Source of the DNA: Inia geoffrensis
Taxonomy: Eukaryota; Chordata; Mammalia; Artiodactyla; Iniidae
NCBI GenBank assembly: GCA_036417435.1
Contig: CM070900.1
Span: 31,907,496-31,971,495 of the forward strand
Length of the DNA stretch: 64,000 bases
Reading direction: 5' to 3'
Shown here: positions 46,916 through 59,176 of the stretch, piece by piece
Layout: every line of letters starts with the position of its first letter
Position numbering within the stretch: position 1 is the first letter of the stretch
Translations under genes and position numbers: made by a program
Notes under the pieces: generated by a model
What the model saw: the letters and a program-made list of their open reading frames with translations, nothing else
Databases searched by the model: none
Told to the model about the DNA's origin: nothing

Positions 46916-47744
46916 AATTTACACTGAGTAAATCAGCTGAAGTATTGTTCAGAAAGCTTCACCTGAGAGTCACTGGCTTCTTAAGCTCTGTTAAGGAAAG
47001 GATGCAATTTTTATGTTCATATGGTAGACTGTACATTCCTTAAAAGCAAGAAATTCACAAGATGGAAAACTTCACATCTGTGATCCCAGGGTTAGATAAA
47101 AGTTTATCCTTTTCCCCAAATATCACCTCTAGTCTGGCTAATACAATGCTATTAATCCAACATACAAACATGTTTTTTTCTTGTTATTGAAAAAGCCTCT
47201 CAAACTTAATTAAAGTCAATAAAGAAATTAAAAGCTTCATGAGAGCAAGAATCCTCTGAGTATGTTCATGCCATTATCAGCCTGTAATGTTGTAAAAGAC
47301 AGGATTATGATTTTACTGTCAGACGAGCAAAAGAAGAGAAAGGATAACAAGGAGAGTTGTGAAAAATCTCCTGGTGAGAGACATCTCAGAGTGAAAAACT
47401 GTTCCACTTAATCAAGCCAATGGAGAAATTAAATACAAAAGAGATGGCTTCTGAGCATAGCCACCTATTGTTTAAAGCAAAGATGGAAAAATAATTTGAG
47501 ATTGACCTAGATAAGATTAAATACAATGCGAAACTTTGCAGGAAACACTGGGATAGTAACCACCATCCCTTCCCAAGTAGTCTCGAAGTGATTAGAATTG
47601 GCCTGGATCAGAACATAAGTATTTTTACTCTTTCACTTTAAAAATGACTATTATATGAACTAGAAATTCACTACAAACTTCTAACTTTTTGCATTCAAAT
47701 TAAGACCAGCCCTCACCAGGTGTCAAAACTTCAGCCAACTGTGG
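46916..47744. other. Unique AT-rich sequence
   Basis: Nothing recognised. Confidence 0.45.
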
Positions 47745-48654
47745 TTGCAAGAGAGATGTGTGATTACAATACTTAACTTTCCTTACCTCCCCACTGCCTT
47801 CAGAAGTAGTCAACAGGGTCCCCCAGATACCCACAGGTTATCACCACTTCTACCTGCTATGAGACCACCACCTCTACACCCTTTGCTCTTGTTTATTTCA
47901 GATCACCATAAGAAGCTTTTACTTCACCTCTTATTTCCCACATTTTCACCCCCTTAGGCTCTGCACATAGCCTGTTTAGTACCCTTCTCCCAGCTTTCCA
48001 TAGTTCCTAAACTTGCCCACTGTGCTCTGTGGAATTCACGGTACATCATCTTCAAAATCCCCAATATCCTCAAACTCAACTATGAATGTTCCCTTCATCT
48101 TGCTCAAAGTACCTCTGGATCTTCTCTGAGGATAGTGTTTTCCCAATGGATCATTGTGTTTTCTTCCTCTTTCCTTACACACTTGGGCTTAGAGTTGGGC
48201 TGAGTGTCCTTTTTATGCCTCATCTCCAGTTCCAAATTATCCTCTCTTCCTTCTCTCTGAAATGCTCTAGCTTTGAACCACGTCATCAGATATTACTGCA
48301 TACCACCCCTTCTCACAGTCAGCTCCTCTCCCTCTTGGCCTCCTCATTTATTAAAGATTTTAAAACCGAAATGCTTACATTTTCCTCTAACTCTCCTTGC
48401 TTCTTAATTCACAAGTCCATTTGCCACTTCAAGTTTTCTGTTTTTTCTGTTGTTGACTTCTGTGTCATTCTCTAGTATATGCCATGTCTTCTCTGCCATG
48501 AAAATTGTTCTTATTGTCCATTGAGTATGTGCTATCAAGATGGTGGTGTGGCAGTTGACTAGTGTTGCCTGTCAGGACTCTGTCCAGAAAGTCAGTACTC
48601 CAGACAATTAATTTCTATGACTGAGAAAGCTAAATCTACAGATCTTTCAAACAA
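47745..48654. other. Pyrimidine-rich unidentified sequence
   Basis: 47760-48470 is C/T-rich on the + strand and has a 129-codon frame (48086-48475) rich in Phe, Ser and Leu. It may be an old LINE upstream of the L2 that follows, but I cannot align it to one. Confidence 0.4.
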
Positions 48655-49065
48655 CGTCTCCTAGCGCTTTCCCATTTTAAGCTGTTTGCAGTTGCCACTC
48701 CCTCTACCTGGAATGTTCTACTCTGTGCTTCTGCATTGCTAGCTCCAGTTCAGCACTCATGTCTTTGTTCGTATGTTACCTGTTCAAGGAAGTCTCTCTA
48801 ACCTCTCTAGCCAACATAGCCATCATCACTCTCTCTAGCCACTCTATCCCATCACCCTATTTTACTTTCTTCACAGTAAAATATTTGAAAATTTCTCATT
48901 CACTTATCTCATTTATTTCCATGCACATTGATTACCTCCCCTGACTAGAATGTAAGCTCTAGAATGTAATGCAAGGATCTTGTTCACTTTGATTTCCCAC
49001 CACCTATACCAGAGCCTTCACAAAGAAAGTGATCAATAAATATTTTTTAAATGCATTAAGAAATC
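48655..49065 (+). repeat. L2 LINE 3' end, about 400 bases
   Basis: CAGTTGCCACTCCCTCTACC, GGAATGTTCTACTCTGTGCT, CCTGACTAGAATGTAAGCTC, GCAAGGATCTTGTTCACTTT and GATCAATAAATATTTTTTAA follow the L2 3' end in order. The best-preserved L2 copy of the window. Confidence 0.85.
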
Positions 49066-49370
49066 AGTATTTTTGTCTTTCTTGATTTCAATGGGTGAAA
49101 AAATAGTAATCAGTATAGCAATTTCTGCACTTTGTCTGAATTTCAAAATTTGGTAGAGAAACATTTACCCATTCTCTATTATAGTTAGTATGTGTATACT
49201 AGGGTATATTCCCATATTATCTTAGTAGGATATAAATAAGACAGGCATAATTTTCGTAATTCTTATAAGACAAGTACCTAGCTAACATAGTCTTATTTTT
49301 AGTCTCCTAATCTTAGCCTTCAGGGATACAAGTTTTCTACGATAGAGCAGTATTTTACTGTTCGTAGTCA
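49066..49370. other. AT-rich unique sequence
   Basis: Nothing recognised. Confidence 0.45.
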
Positions 49371-49466
49371 CATATACATACACACAAACATATGTGTAGG
49401 CATATATATGTATATCAACATATACATATATGCATACACATTAATCTTTGTGTTTGTGTGTGTATA

Positions 49467-49499
<33 letters not shown>
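49371..49499. repeat. Alternating purine-pyrimidine tract with (TA)15
   Basis: ACATATACATACACACAAAC-type text is followed by TGTTTGTGTGTGTATATC and about fifteen TA units (49469-49498). The 63-codon frame over it (Tyr/Ile repeats) is simple-sequence noise. Confidence 0.93.
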
Positions 49500-49503
<4 letters not shown>

Positions 49504-50119
49504 ACACATTTAATTATCCTTTTGGATTACTTGGAACAGTCCCCTTCCAATATGGTTAGCTGGCAAAATCTTGTTTGTTTTCTTCCAGTTCGAGGTTAGA
49601 TGAGTAGAAGCAAGCTGCCAGGCCAGCAAATATACCTCAAGAGAGGAATATAGGTTATTAATAAATACTATAAAACATGTCCTGACACTTTGGTGTGTCA
49701 TGCCCCAGCAAAGTACAAGGGTATTCTTAGTTCTTAATGGAAATACTAAAGCTCTAATTTTTTACAAGTTGATATATGGATATAAAGCTGGCACTCACTT
49801 CAATACATATGGGTGGCAAACTAAACCAAAGGTTGATGTTTAGCATATAAACATTCAAAGGAGAGAACATGATGTGTAAACCTCATGTTTCTTAGATAAG
49901 CAAGACAAGATTATTAATTTCAGAGTTGTGCCAGCCTTAATAGTAATAATAATAGTAAGGATGCTAACATACATCAATAAAAAGCAGTTATTTAATTTCC
50001 TTTCAACTTATTCTAACGCTCTTTCTTGTCCTGATTTAGCTAATTCTTGTGCTATGAGGGCCCTATGTAAAGGATAATTTTTAAAATCATGGTTTATTTA
50101 GACTTAATATAATTCAACT
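49500..50119. other. AT-rich unique sequence
   Basis: Nothing recognised. Confidence 0.45.
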
Positions 50120-50865
50120 TATCCCAGAGAAAGGAAAACTTATATTCCCACAGAAACCTTCACGTAAATGTTCACAGCATAACAACCAAAGACTAAAACT
50201 AACCTAGGTGTCCTTTAATGGGGAAATGGTTAAGCAAACTGTGGTCAACCACACCAAGCAATACCACTAAGCAATAAAGAGGAATCAACTATTGATACAC
50301 ATAATCTGTACGCATCTCCAGGGAATTAAGCTGAGTGACAAAAAGCCAATACTGTCAGGGTACATATTGCATGATTCCACTTACACAGCTTTCTTGTAAC
50401 AACAATATTTTAGAAACTGATATTTTTTGCAACTCGTCATTATAAATATTCAAGAAAATTTGGATATATTTCTTGTAAGTCTGAAAGAGAAATTAAGGAA
50501 ACACTCCCATTTACCACTGCAACAAAAAGAATAAAATACCTAGGAATAAACCTACCTAAGGAGACAAAAGACATGTATGAAGAAATGGAGAAGAGATTAG
50601 TGGTTACTAGGAGTTATGGGACATAGGAAGGTGGGCATATTTATAGAAGGGCAACAGGAGGGATTCCTGTAGTAATGGAAATGTTCTGTACATTAAACGT
50701 ATCACTGTCAATAACCTGATTGTGATTTTGTAGTACAATTTTGCAAGATGTTACTTTGAGGAAAACTGGGTAAAGGACACATAGGTTTCTTTGTATTAGT
50801 TCTTATAATTGCATGCAAAACTATAATTATCTCAAAATAAAAGGTTTAATTAAAAATAATGTGAC
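50120..50865 (+). mobile_element. Old L1 (L1M-type) 3' end, rearranged
   Basis: The end of ORF2 (CAAAGACTAAAACTAACCTA, GGAAATGGTTAAGCAAACTG, TATTGCATGATTCCACTTAC) is followed by a stretch from the middle of ORF2 (50480-50583) and then the 3'UTR (GAGATTAGTGGTTACTAGGA, CTATAATTATCTCAAAATAA). The order is abnormal. Highly diverged. Confidence 0.75.
50480..50583 (+). pseudogene. Displaced L1 ORF2 fragment
   Basis: Translated in frame, the text gives EREIKETLPFTTATKRIKYL-like sequence followed by GINLPKETKDMYEE, a well-known ORF2 segment, in sense orientation but between the ORF2 terminus and the 3'UTR. It has no tail and no clear duplication. Confidence 0.75.
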
Positions 50866-51354
50866 AATTGCTAAGATCAATATAATCTCTAATTAGAGTA
50901 TGAAAACCTGGAAATTAACTCTTTTTAGAATATTTATATTTTTCTTTAACTTTGTCCTGTCAAACCAATGTTTCTGACTATGTATTTACAAGGCAAGTAC
51001 TGATGCAAAACTAATGATAAGCACTTAAGTAATTAAGACTAGGTCATATTTCATTTCCAAAATTTTATTTCTTTTCCTAAAGATGTGTCAGATATACATG
51101 ATTAAGTTGGTACCAGTGCATCAGTTATCCTGCATCATATTCAGATAGCCCAAGATCAGTGGGGTCTTTTGAAATGGAAATTTTGTGTTTAAATATTGTT
51201 TCTGATTTTTGCATAAGTTTCCTGTTTATTTTTTTCATCTTAACAATTTAACATTTTGAATTACAGGGTAACTGTTCTAAGAAAGGAAGTGTTTGGTATT
51301 TGAAATTTTCAAACAAGAGTTCAAGTACCTTCTTAATAATAACATAATCTAGAT
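50866..51354. other. AT-rich unique sequence
   Basis: Nothing recognised. Confidence 0.45.
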
Positions 51355-51500
51355 TAAATAGTTTTCCTGCTATGAGGCCATTTCCTTAGCAATATAATGG
51401 AACTGAGGCCTACCTCTTAGGTTTACCAAGAAGATAAGCAGAAATGTTTCATTGAAACAATCTAGCTCAGTGCTGATACATGACAGGTGATCACTTTATT
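51355..51500 (-). repeat. MIR SINE, antisense
   Basis: CTATGAGGCCATTTCCTTAG, GAACTGAGGCCTACCTCTTA and CTAGCTCAGTGCTGATACAT fit antisense MIR. Confidence 0.5.
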
Positions 51501-51504
51501 GATC

Positions 51505-51660
51505 ATTAATGCATCCATTCAACAAATATTCTCCATAGGCCAGACATTTATCAATAAGCAAGCATTCTGGCTCCCCTAGAAGGTACCTTCTAGTGGGCAA
51601 GATGGACAACAAAGATATAAACAAATAAGTAAAAATCAGGTGGTAATACGTACCACAAAA
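51505..51660 (-). repeat. L2 LINE 3' end, antisense
   Basis: GCATCCATTCAACAAATATT, CCTTCTAGTGGGCAAGATGG and CAAAGATATAAACAAATAAG are antisense L2 blocks. Confidence 0.65.
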
Positions 51661-52114
51661 AAATAAAACAGTTTAATGGGAAAAAAGAGTGCCTGGAGAA
51701 GAACAAGCTACTTTTTCTCAGCCCTTTGTACACTGGACATTCTACTTGAAAACACAGATAAGGCCATGCAATAAACATTCTATGATCATTTTTATAAAAC
51801 TTTTGTTGATTAAATGTCCTTACCATAGGAAGTTCTTCATAAGATCCCCAAAGATGATTTCCCTGGTGGGGAAAAAATAAATCATTAAAATTAGAACTGA
51901 TGAAGCATTACATTATATGATATATTTAGGTTTCATTTTCAAATTTAGATGTCTTTTCTTTTAACTTGACCATACTTATTCAAACAAGACCACAGTCACC
52001 ATTTGAACAGTCAAAACATGTTTACATTTACTGTAACACTCCTGGTCTATGATCAAATTTAAAAAGTACGCCAACCATCCAGGGTGAAAATCCTCAGAGA
52101 TTTTCCACTTCTAA
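51661..52114. other. Unique sequence
   Basis: Nothing recognised. Confidence 0.45.
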
Positions 52115-52180
52115 TTCTACTGCTAATCATTTAACCTGTATTGGCCTCAGTTTCCTTATAACGTCATGGAATTTGCTTCA
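52115..52180 (-). repeat. Short MIR fragment, antisense
   Basis: AATCATTTAACCTGTATTGG followed by CCTCAGTTTCCTTATAACG is the conserved antisense MIR centre. Confidence 0.5.
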
Positions 52181-53190
52181 GTTGAACTATAGCTTTTAAA
52201 AGAAACTTTTGCTCATAAAAAATATTTACTTCTTCACCATTACTTTTTTCATTCCCTACCATGTTTTCTCTACTGCCATACTTTCATGTAAATTTGGAGT
52301 ACTAACTTAGAATTGAGCAAAAGCAATGGATTTCCAAAATCAGGAGACTGCTGCGAATCACGTTCAGTATGAGAAGAAAAGCAAATGAATTACAGCCAGC
52401 GTTAGGCTCTCGAATTGAAATTACAAGTACTCTGAGGAGTAATTATAGTATGTGGTCCAAGGGTCCTGCTGCTCAGGCCCATTAACACTGCAGACCCTGC
52501 TGAATTATGAAAACGTTCCTAAGATCTAACATGTTTTACAAAAAGATGCCGAAACCAAATCCTCAAAATACTCCCTTGATAAATAGGTTATATGAAACTC
52601 GAAATTTATATTGTAGTCTTAAGAAAACTTTAGGACATACAGATATATTTCACATGTTTAAAACAGTGAGATGTCTGGTATTAAAACGAACAGGGAAAGC
52701 AAATGAAAACTCCATTAAATAGATCTGATTTTAAATTCCATCACCAACAAAAAATGACTCTGGTACTCCGAAAGTAATAAAGCCCAGGGTTCTTTCTGTG
52801 CAGCTCTAGAATGCAGACCTGTGGCAGGCGAAAGTTACAGAAAGTTTGGTTTCATCTTAATATAAGGGGGTGGGAGAATGCTTCATGAGATAGAACGCTT
52901 CTAGTGACTAAACACATTCAAACAGGGGAGAGATAGCTTCCAGTTAGCCGTTGTAGACAAGGTTTCTGACTACAGGGTCTCAATGCTTTTTCCCCACACT
53001 CAAGATTATATAATTCTGTGCGTCTGTAACCTTTGTAGTGACCCTGCAAGAAAATTTGAGACGCAAACCAAATCTGTTAATATACTCTGAATATCAAGTC
53101 CCTATTAAGCATTTATTAGAAGAGCACTGGCCGTGCTCTTCATGAATGTATCATAATCACTTACTCATAGGCCCTCACATTTGGAGTTTC
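52181..53190. other. Unique sequence
   Basis: No repeat or gene recognised. 52300-52460 is repeat-free with balanced composition and may be worth a conservation check. Confidence 0.4.
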
Positions 53191-53194
53191 CTAA

Positions 53195-53440
53195 GTCTCA
53201 AACATGCTTTCCCTCTTTCTCTTTCCCAGTAAATCCTGGATACACTATAGGTCATCATTTTGCATTACCTTCTACAGGAATTCTTTCCTGTCCCTCCCCC
53301 ATCATGGAGACTGTGTTAGGTGCCCTTCCATGTGTTTCCATAGAACGTGCATCAATCCCCTATGGCACTGCTCTTCATATTGTGTTGTACTTGTTTCCCT
53401 CACTAGACCATAGGCTCTCATAGGTGGTAGCTGTGATTAC
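53195..53440 (+). repeat. L2-type LINE 3' end
   Basis: ACAGGAATTCTTTCCTGTCC, GTGTTGTACTTGTTTCCCTC and CACTAGACCATAGGCTCTCA resemble the L2 3' end. Moderate match. Confidence 0.5.
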
Positions 53441-53637
53441 AATTACATTTATCCAAAAAATTAGTCCTGTGAAAGTACCAGTTCAAGAATGTTGATATGA
53501 CTTTAAAAAGGTTATTTTTTGAGATAAATTTGAAATGTTTTTGATAAAAAGCTGGTGATACAGAGCTTAAGCAAATTTATTTACTGAAGGACATCACAGA
53601 GCCATGAAAGTATTTTATATTCTGTGAACTTATTATT

Positions 53638-53869
53638 AAGAGGGTAAATGGGGCTTCCTTGGTGGCGCAGTGGTTGGGAGTCCACCTGCCAATGCAGGGG
53701 ACACGGGCTCGTGCCCCAATCCGGGAAGATCCCACATGCCGCAGAGCGGCTGGGCCCATGAACCATGGCCGTTGAACCTGCGCATCCGTAGCCTGTGCTC
53801 CACAATGGGAAAGGCCACAATAGTGAGAGGCCCGTGTACCGCAAAAAAAAAAAAAAAGAGGGTAAATGG
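53638..53869 (+). mobile_element. CHR-type SINE with perfect duplication
   Basis: A sense CHR SINE lies at 53652-53857: GGCTTCCTTGGTGGCGCAGT to GCCCGTGTACCGC and about fifteen A. AAGAGGGTAAATGG occurs at 53638-53651 and again at 53856-53869. The A box is kept; the B box is altered (GGCTCGTGCCC). Several CpG sites have decayed to CA/TG. Confidence 0.96.
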
Positions 53870-54589
53870 ATGTAGAATTTTTCAACATTATTTTACCTTA
53901 AACTAATTTTTTTTCATGGAGCATCTTATAAGTATAGGGTTCCTCCTCATTTATTTTAGAGAACACTGAATCATTTCATTCTACCTGGATAGTATATGGC
54001 AGAGTAGATATGTAAGAAAAACTAATTACTTTAGTTATTAAAGTGTAAACTAACCAGCTTTCAGGTTTCTTGGTAAGTGTCACTCTACCTGCCCCAAATT
54101 ATTTTTTAGATTAAAGGGACTTTGTGATCATCTTCTTTATTCTGATTGCAGGAATCCTATTTCTGGTACACTTAGTCATTTAACTCCTATCAGAATAACT
54201 CAGGCGCAGGAGACATCATATCTACATGAGGCTGTATGTTCCATTATTAGATAGCAATTGTATAAAAATTCTTTTTCATTGAACTTATCGCTGAATGCTC
54301 CTATAACTTTAGTGCACCGATTGGAGTGCTTCCTTTTCAAACAACCAAAAAAGTTTACACTTTCTTCTGCAGAACAACTTCACAGGCATTCCTTTTAGTT
54401 TTCTCCCCTCTGAGCTAAACATCTTAGCTCTCTTATTCCTACTGCCATGTGGTTCCAAGATTCCTTTAACAGCAATCTTGTTATAGAATTTTAGTTTATT
54501 GATTGTGATATATTCTTCCAAAGCATACTTCAAGTCAAGGTAAGAAAGAATTTTAATATTTTAGAAAGATGCCATGGTTCAGTCCTCTG
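53870..54589. other. Unique AT-rich sequence
   Basis: Nothing recognised. Confidence 0.45.
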
Positions 54590-54910
54590 TTCTTTATTTC
54601 ACTCATATTGTTCTTGTTTCCCAGAATGCTTTTTCTTCTTCCCTTCACCTTTTCTAACATTATTTACCCTTTGAGATAAAGCTCAACCCCACTGCATGTC
54701 CAACTAGTTTAGCTGTAATTTCTTCCCTCCTGTTCTCAAATATATCATTTAAGATTCATAGTCTAATATCACAATTCAGCTTCCTAATTTTCTGTATTAT
54801 TCACTGACGTTCCATGTGTATTTTTCTTTATTCACTAAGAAATTATAAGAATTGTGAGGGCAAGTACTTTACTATCTATTTCTCTAGAGCACTTTGAAAA
54901 GTGCTCACAT
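54590..54910 (+). repeat. Probable L2-type LINE 3' end
   Basis: CCCAGAATGCTTTTTCTTCT, CCTTTGAGATAAAGCTCAAC and AATTGTGAGGGCAAGTACTT resemble L2 blocks in order. Diverged. Confidence 0.5.
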
Positions 54911-55455
54911 ACATGAAAACTATTGATTAACCAGTTGCCTGAAAATGTTGATACACATTTAAATGCAGATTTCTATGGCTATAGCCCTTATGAACTCCCT
55001 TCCTCCTTGATATTTAGAGGGCTAAGGTAAAAGGCACTGGGCTAGATAGATAGAATCAGTTGTTATGCAGCTTGCTTCCTGACCTTCCAAGCTTTTCTCT
55101 TCACTCGGAGGGAGGGTGGTGTACTGAAAGCCTGAAAATGACACTTCAAGATTCTCTTGCCCATTCCCTGATTGGCTCTGTAAATGGGAAGCATTGGTAG
55201 GAATTTAGAAGGCAGAGTGAGTCCAAAGTCATTCTGTTTTCAACACTTGAAGCAGCAGAAAGGTAACTACTAGGGAAGTGTAGACTCCAGAATTTTCAGG
55301 TACCAACAACGAAGATGGAAGCAACCCCATTTCAGAAGCAGTGCTACAGCTTAGCTGTGCCCAGGCAGAAACAATTCCCTGATTCGAGGTAACACCCACT
55401 CTTTCCCTTTCCTGCCCATCTATCACTTTTGTAAATGTTTCTCTGCATTAAAAAC
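54911..55455. other. Unique sequence
   Basis: No gene. The minus-strand frame 55229-55426 has no family features. Confidence 0.45.
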
Positions 55456-56205
55456 CTCTCTTTGAGGGTATACACATGGCCAATAAACATATGAAAAGCC
55501 ATCAGGGAAATAAAAATTATAACCATAATGAAATACCACTTAATAATCCCCAGAGTAGCCACTCAGAAAATACAGAAATAAAAGGAAAAAATACCAAGTG
55601 TTGCTGAGGATGTAGAGCAACAAAAATTCTCAAGCACATCTGGTAGAATGTAAACTTGGTACAAACTTTTTGGGAACCTATTTGGCCAGTTTCTTCTCTG
55701 ACTTAGGAATTCCACTTCTAGGTCTATGCTTATTATAAATGTGTACAAATGTTAGCCAAAAAAAAACATTTAATGGAATGTTCATCGCATACTATTTGTA
55801 ATAGCTGAAACCTGGGTATTACTCAAATCTTCATTAACAGTAGTAAGTTAAGTTGAGGTATGTTCACATAAGGGTATACTATACAGCAAGGATAATGACT
55901 CTACAATTGCTGTATGTGCAGCAATATGAATGAATCACAAAATGTGGAGCTACAGAAGTCATACATCAAAGTGTACATAGTGTATTATCCCTTTCATATA
56001 AAATAAAAACAAACAAGTATTCTCTGCTGTAAGAAGTTAGGATAATTGACTACCTTTGGGGGAAGCAGCAGAGGGTCTACTTGGGGTGCTAGGGATGATC
56101 TGTTTATCTGGGTGCTAGTGACAGGGGTATTCAGTAGGTGAAAATTCATTGAGCTGTACAGAAAAGTGTACATACTGTACTTCAATACAAAGGTTTTTCT
56201 GTTTT
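55456..56205 (+). mobile_element. Old L1 (L1M-type) 3' end
   Basis: CATATGAAAAGCCATCAGGG, ATGAAATACCACTTAATAAT, GAATTCCACTTCTAGGTCTA, CAGCAATATGAATGAATCAC and ACAGAAAAGTGTACATACTG follow the ORF2 end and 3'UTR of an old L1. Coding frames are destroyed. Confidence 0.82.
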
Positions 56206-57928
56206 GTTTTGTTTTTTTAAAGTTCTTGGTCTACTTCAGACCAGGATATACTAATGACTTTGTCAGTGCATAGCTGGGATAATTTTAACCTGGAAAAACT
56301 GAAAGCAAATATTCTAAACATTTCTTTTGGCTATTAAAACAAACAAGCAAGCGTTAATAAAGTTTCCTCAGAACATTTAACTATAAAATTTTTTATATTA
56401 ATTATTTTTTTTGAAAAACAGAGTGGTTTCTGTTGTCTTGATTTAATGTACTGATATGTAGCTTTATTTACTTTCCAAGGTAATATATGGATTTCTTATG
56501 TACTCAAAATGAGTTTAGTCACGATTTACATAGAATATCTAAAAATTCCGGAACACATATGTTAAAATTTTCTACCAAAATTCATGAAGTATTCCAAATC
56601 ACTAAGAAATAATTCAGGTTTTAAAATATATAGAACAAATACCAGTGGCATTTTCACATACATTTTAAACACCCCACTGTCTCTTCTAGATATTTAAACG
56701 TTTTCATTCGTTATCATTATTTTCATGAAACCTCTTGAGTCTTTCACAAGAATAAAAATTTTCTGCTCCCAGACAAGGAAAAGGAGTTATTAAATAAAGT
56801 AGAACTTGAAGGGAGATAATTTGTTTTATTCCACTTTCATTATTAAATAAAATTCGGGGACTCAAGACTATTCAATGAATTGTTTTAAACATAATGAGGC
56901 ACATTGCCTAAGTACAATTACGATTGCTACCATGTTTCTTTTTGGAACTCCTCATTCATAGGGATGAGAACATACAAACAACATACAATAAAGCTTTGCA
57001 AGGTAATTATAGCAGGCAACGACCTAACTAGTCAATTTCAAAGCCATTACAGAAAGTGCTCCAGCAGAATGTGAACCATTACCATTTCAAGGGATCAAAT
57101 CAAAAAAGAGATCCTATATAAAATGCAGGATGTGTTGGTCCCTGGATAGTAAAAAGAACCAAAAACATATAGATGAGGTTTTGGCAGGTTCAAGCTTTGT
57201 AGTGGATTTACAATTTATAGGGCTAAAACTTAAAAATCCAATCTAATTCCTGAGTTTACCAAATAGTAAGAGTAATAAATCCCTTGTATAGTAAGTTCTT
57301 AAAGTTTTATCACTTACTATGTTTATCATCTTTAATTTTTTCAATGAGTATGTTCATATGTATTTCAAGGCTTGTAAAATTTGAAAGTAGTTCTATTGCC
57401 TTTGCCCATGAAAGACACCTTGTCTTGGCATGAGATTTTGGTATACCATTTTCCTCTCAAATTCTAATGAAATTTAGTGTTATAAAGGAGAATTCTGAGG
57501 CTGAACTCCTTGGCACTTTTAGGTACCTCTATATTCTTTCTAGAAACTTATGAGATTTCCCCCCTTTTCCTTACAATTAAAAAAATCCAGATGTGTCAGT
57601 ATGGGTCTTTTCCTATTAATTTTACTTACAACATACCATGTATCTTTCTTGGATTTTGTTTTTAGTTTATATTAAATTTGTGAGTAAATCATTCCTATAA
57701 GTTATACAAAACATAAAAGAAGCAACAGGTTCCTTTTAGTTTTATTTGAGAACATTCAGTTAACTCTGCAGTCATCCTAGCAACACTCCGCCTTTCCCAA
57801 CTTAACAATAAAAAACACATTAGTATCCCTACCGTTCCTCTTATCATTTCTCAAATGCACTATTGTATTGGCATCCTAAACAATGGTTTTTGTTTGTTTC
57901 AAGTATCTCTTCAATTCATCATCTACAT
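56206..57928. other. Unique AT-rich sequence
   Basis: About 1.7 kb with nothing recognised. Confidence 0.5.
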
Positions 57929-58143
57929 CAGGATTTCTCAACCTTGGCAGTATCAACATTTGAGACCAGGTATTTCTTTGCGATGGGGGCTGTGCTATCC
58001 ACTATAAGATACTTAGAAGCACTCTTACTCCCTACCCACTCGATGACAGTACCCACCTCTCAACTAGCAGTGACAACCAAAACTGTCTCTAGACATTGTT
58101 AGGTGTTCCTGGGAGACGAAATCACCCCTTTTCAGAATCACTG
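57929..58143 (+). mobile_element. MER20-type hAT-Charlie DNA transposon
   Basis: CAGGATTTCTCAACCTTGGC, CAGTATCAACATTTGAGACC, CTCCCTACCCACTCGATGAC, GTGACAACCAAAACTGTCTC and AGACATTGTTAGGTGTTCCT are MER20 landmarks, ending AGAATCACTG. About 215 bases, close to full length. Confidence 0.9.
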
Positions 58144-58145
58144 GT

Positions 58146-58520
58146 CTATAACTGCTAGAGTTGTCTTTCTAAAATACTCATTAGATTATGTATTTATTCT
58201 GTTTCAATAATTCCTTTGAACAATCATCCTTCTTCAACTTTTAGATAAGCATGTTATCCAGGACTTTTGCAATAAGGCTTGACTCTTATTTCAAAAATGA
58301 AATAATTACATCGCGCACTTTTGCGTCCACCACAAAGAACTACTTGTCTCTGAAACAATACACTCCAATCTTTGATGCTACTGTGGTTTTGCTCATGGTG
58401 ATCCCTCTACAAGGATTGCCTTTTCTGCCATTTCTACTCAGAAAATTACAACTAACCTATTAAACCAATTTAAAATATCACCTCTGTGAAGTTTTTCTTT
58501 CATAGGTACCTAGTGTTGAA
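58146..58520 (+). repeat. L2 LINE fragment
   Basis: GTTGTCTTTCTAAAATACTC, CAAGGATTGCCTTTTCTGCC and ATATCACCTCTGTGAAGTTT follow L2 upstream of its terminal segment. Confidence 0.55.
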
Positions 58521-59010
58521 TATTGCACACATGTAGGAAATATTCTCATTATTTTTTGCCCAAATTTATTTTTAGTATTTGGAGCCTCAACAAAACTTTA
58601 TTTTAGAGAACACTACATAATGAAACCAACATTGTTCTATCAACTGTTAACCAGAAAAACAGAATCCACTACCCTGTAAGGACAGAATAATTTCTACCTA
58701 ACTTTATCAAATTATACTTGCTCAGAGAGAAGCTCGTCTGATGCATGTCTGCCCCCTCATAAAGCCTTCAGGCACAGTTTTTCAATTTGGCATTTCCACT
58801 CCCAGAAGAGCCTAGTTTCATCTGCACACTTGAAGATTTCACTGGGCTCTGTCTCTTCCAACTCATTTATAAGCCCATTCGACAATACCAATCCCTAGTG
58901 AACTCAGGGAAAATTTCTGCAAAAAGAAGCACTTTGTCTGAAAATGTAACTGAGGTCACTAGTGTGCATATTTGCATTGAACAGCTACCACATGCTTTGG
59001 GTCAACACTT
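58521..59010. other. Unidentified sequence
   Basis: Nothing firm. The 102-codon frame 58787-59095 partly overlaps a DNA transposon and is not a gene. Confidence 0.4.
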
Positions 59011-59176
59011 CCCACTGGAACTTTCTGTGATGATGGAAAAGTTCTACACTTGTGCTATTCAGTATGGTAGCCATACGTGGCTACTGAGCACTTGAAAGGT
59101 GCCTCATTTGATTAATGAACCGAATTTTGAATTTATTTTAATTTATTTTAATTTTAATTCGAATAGCCATATGCAG
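59011..59176 (+). mobile_element. hAT-Charlie (MER1-type) fragment
   Basis: GGAACTTTCTGTGATGATGG, GTGCTATTCAGTATGGTAGC and GTGGCTACTGAGCACTTGAA match the MER1 group; a run of TTTAATTTTA follows. Confidence 0.72.

Noticed and set aside
48086..48475. 129-codon frame rich in Phe/Ser
   Set aside because: It lies in a pyrimidine-rich stretch next to an L2 end and has no family features.
49408..49599. 63-codon frame with Tyr/Ile repeats
   Set aside because: Encoded by the (TA)n and related simple repeats.
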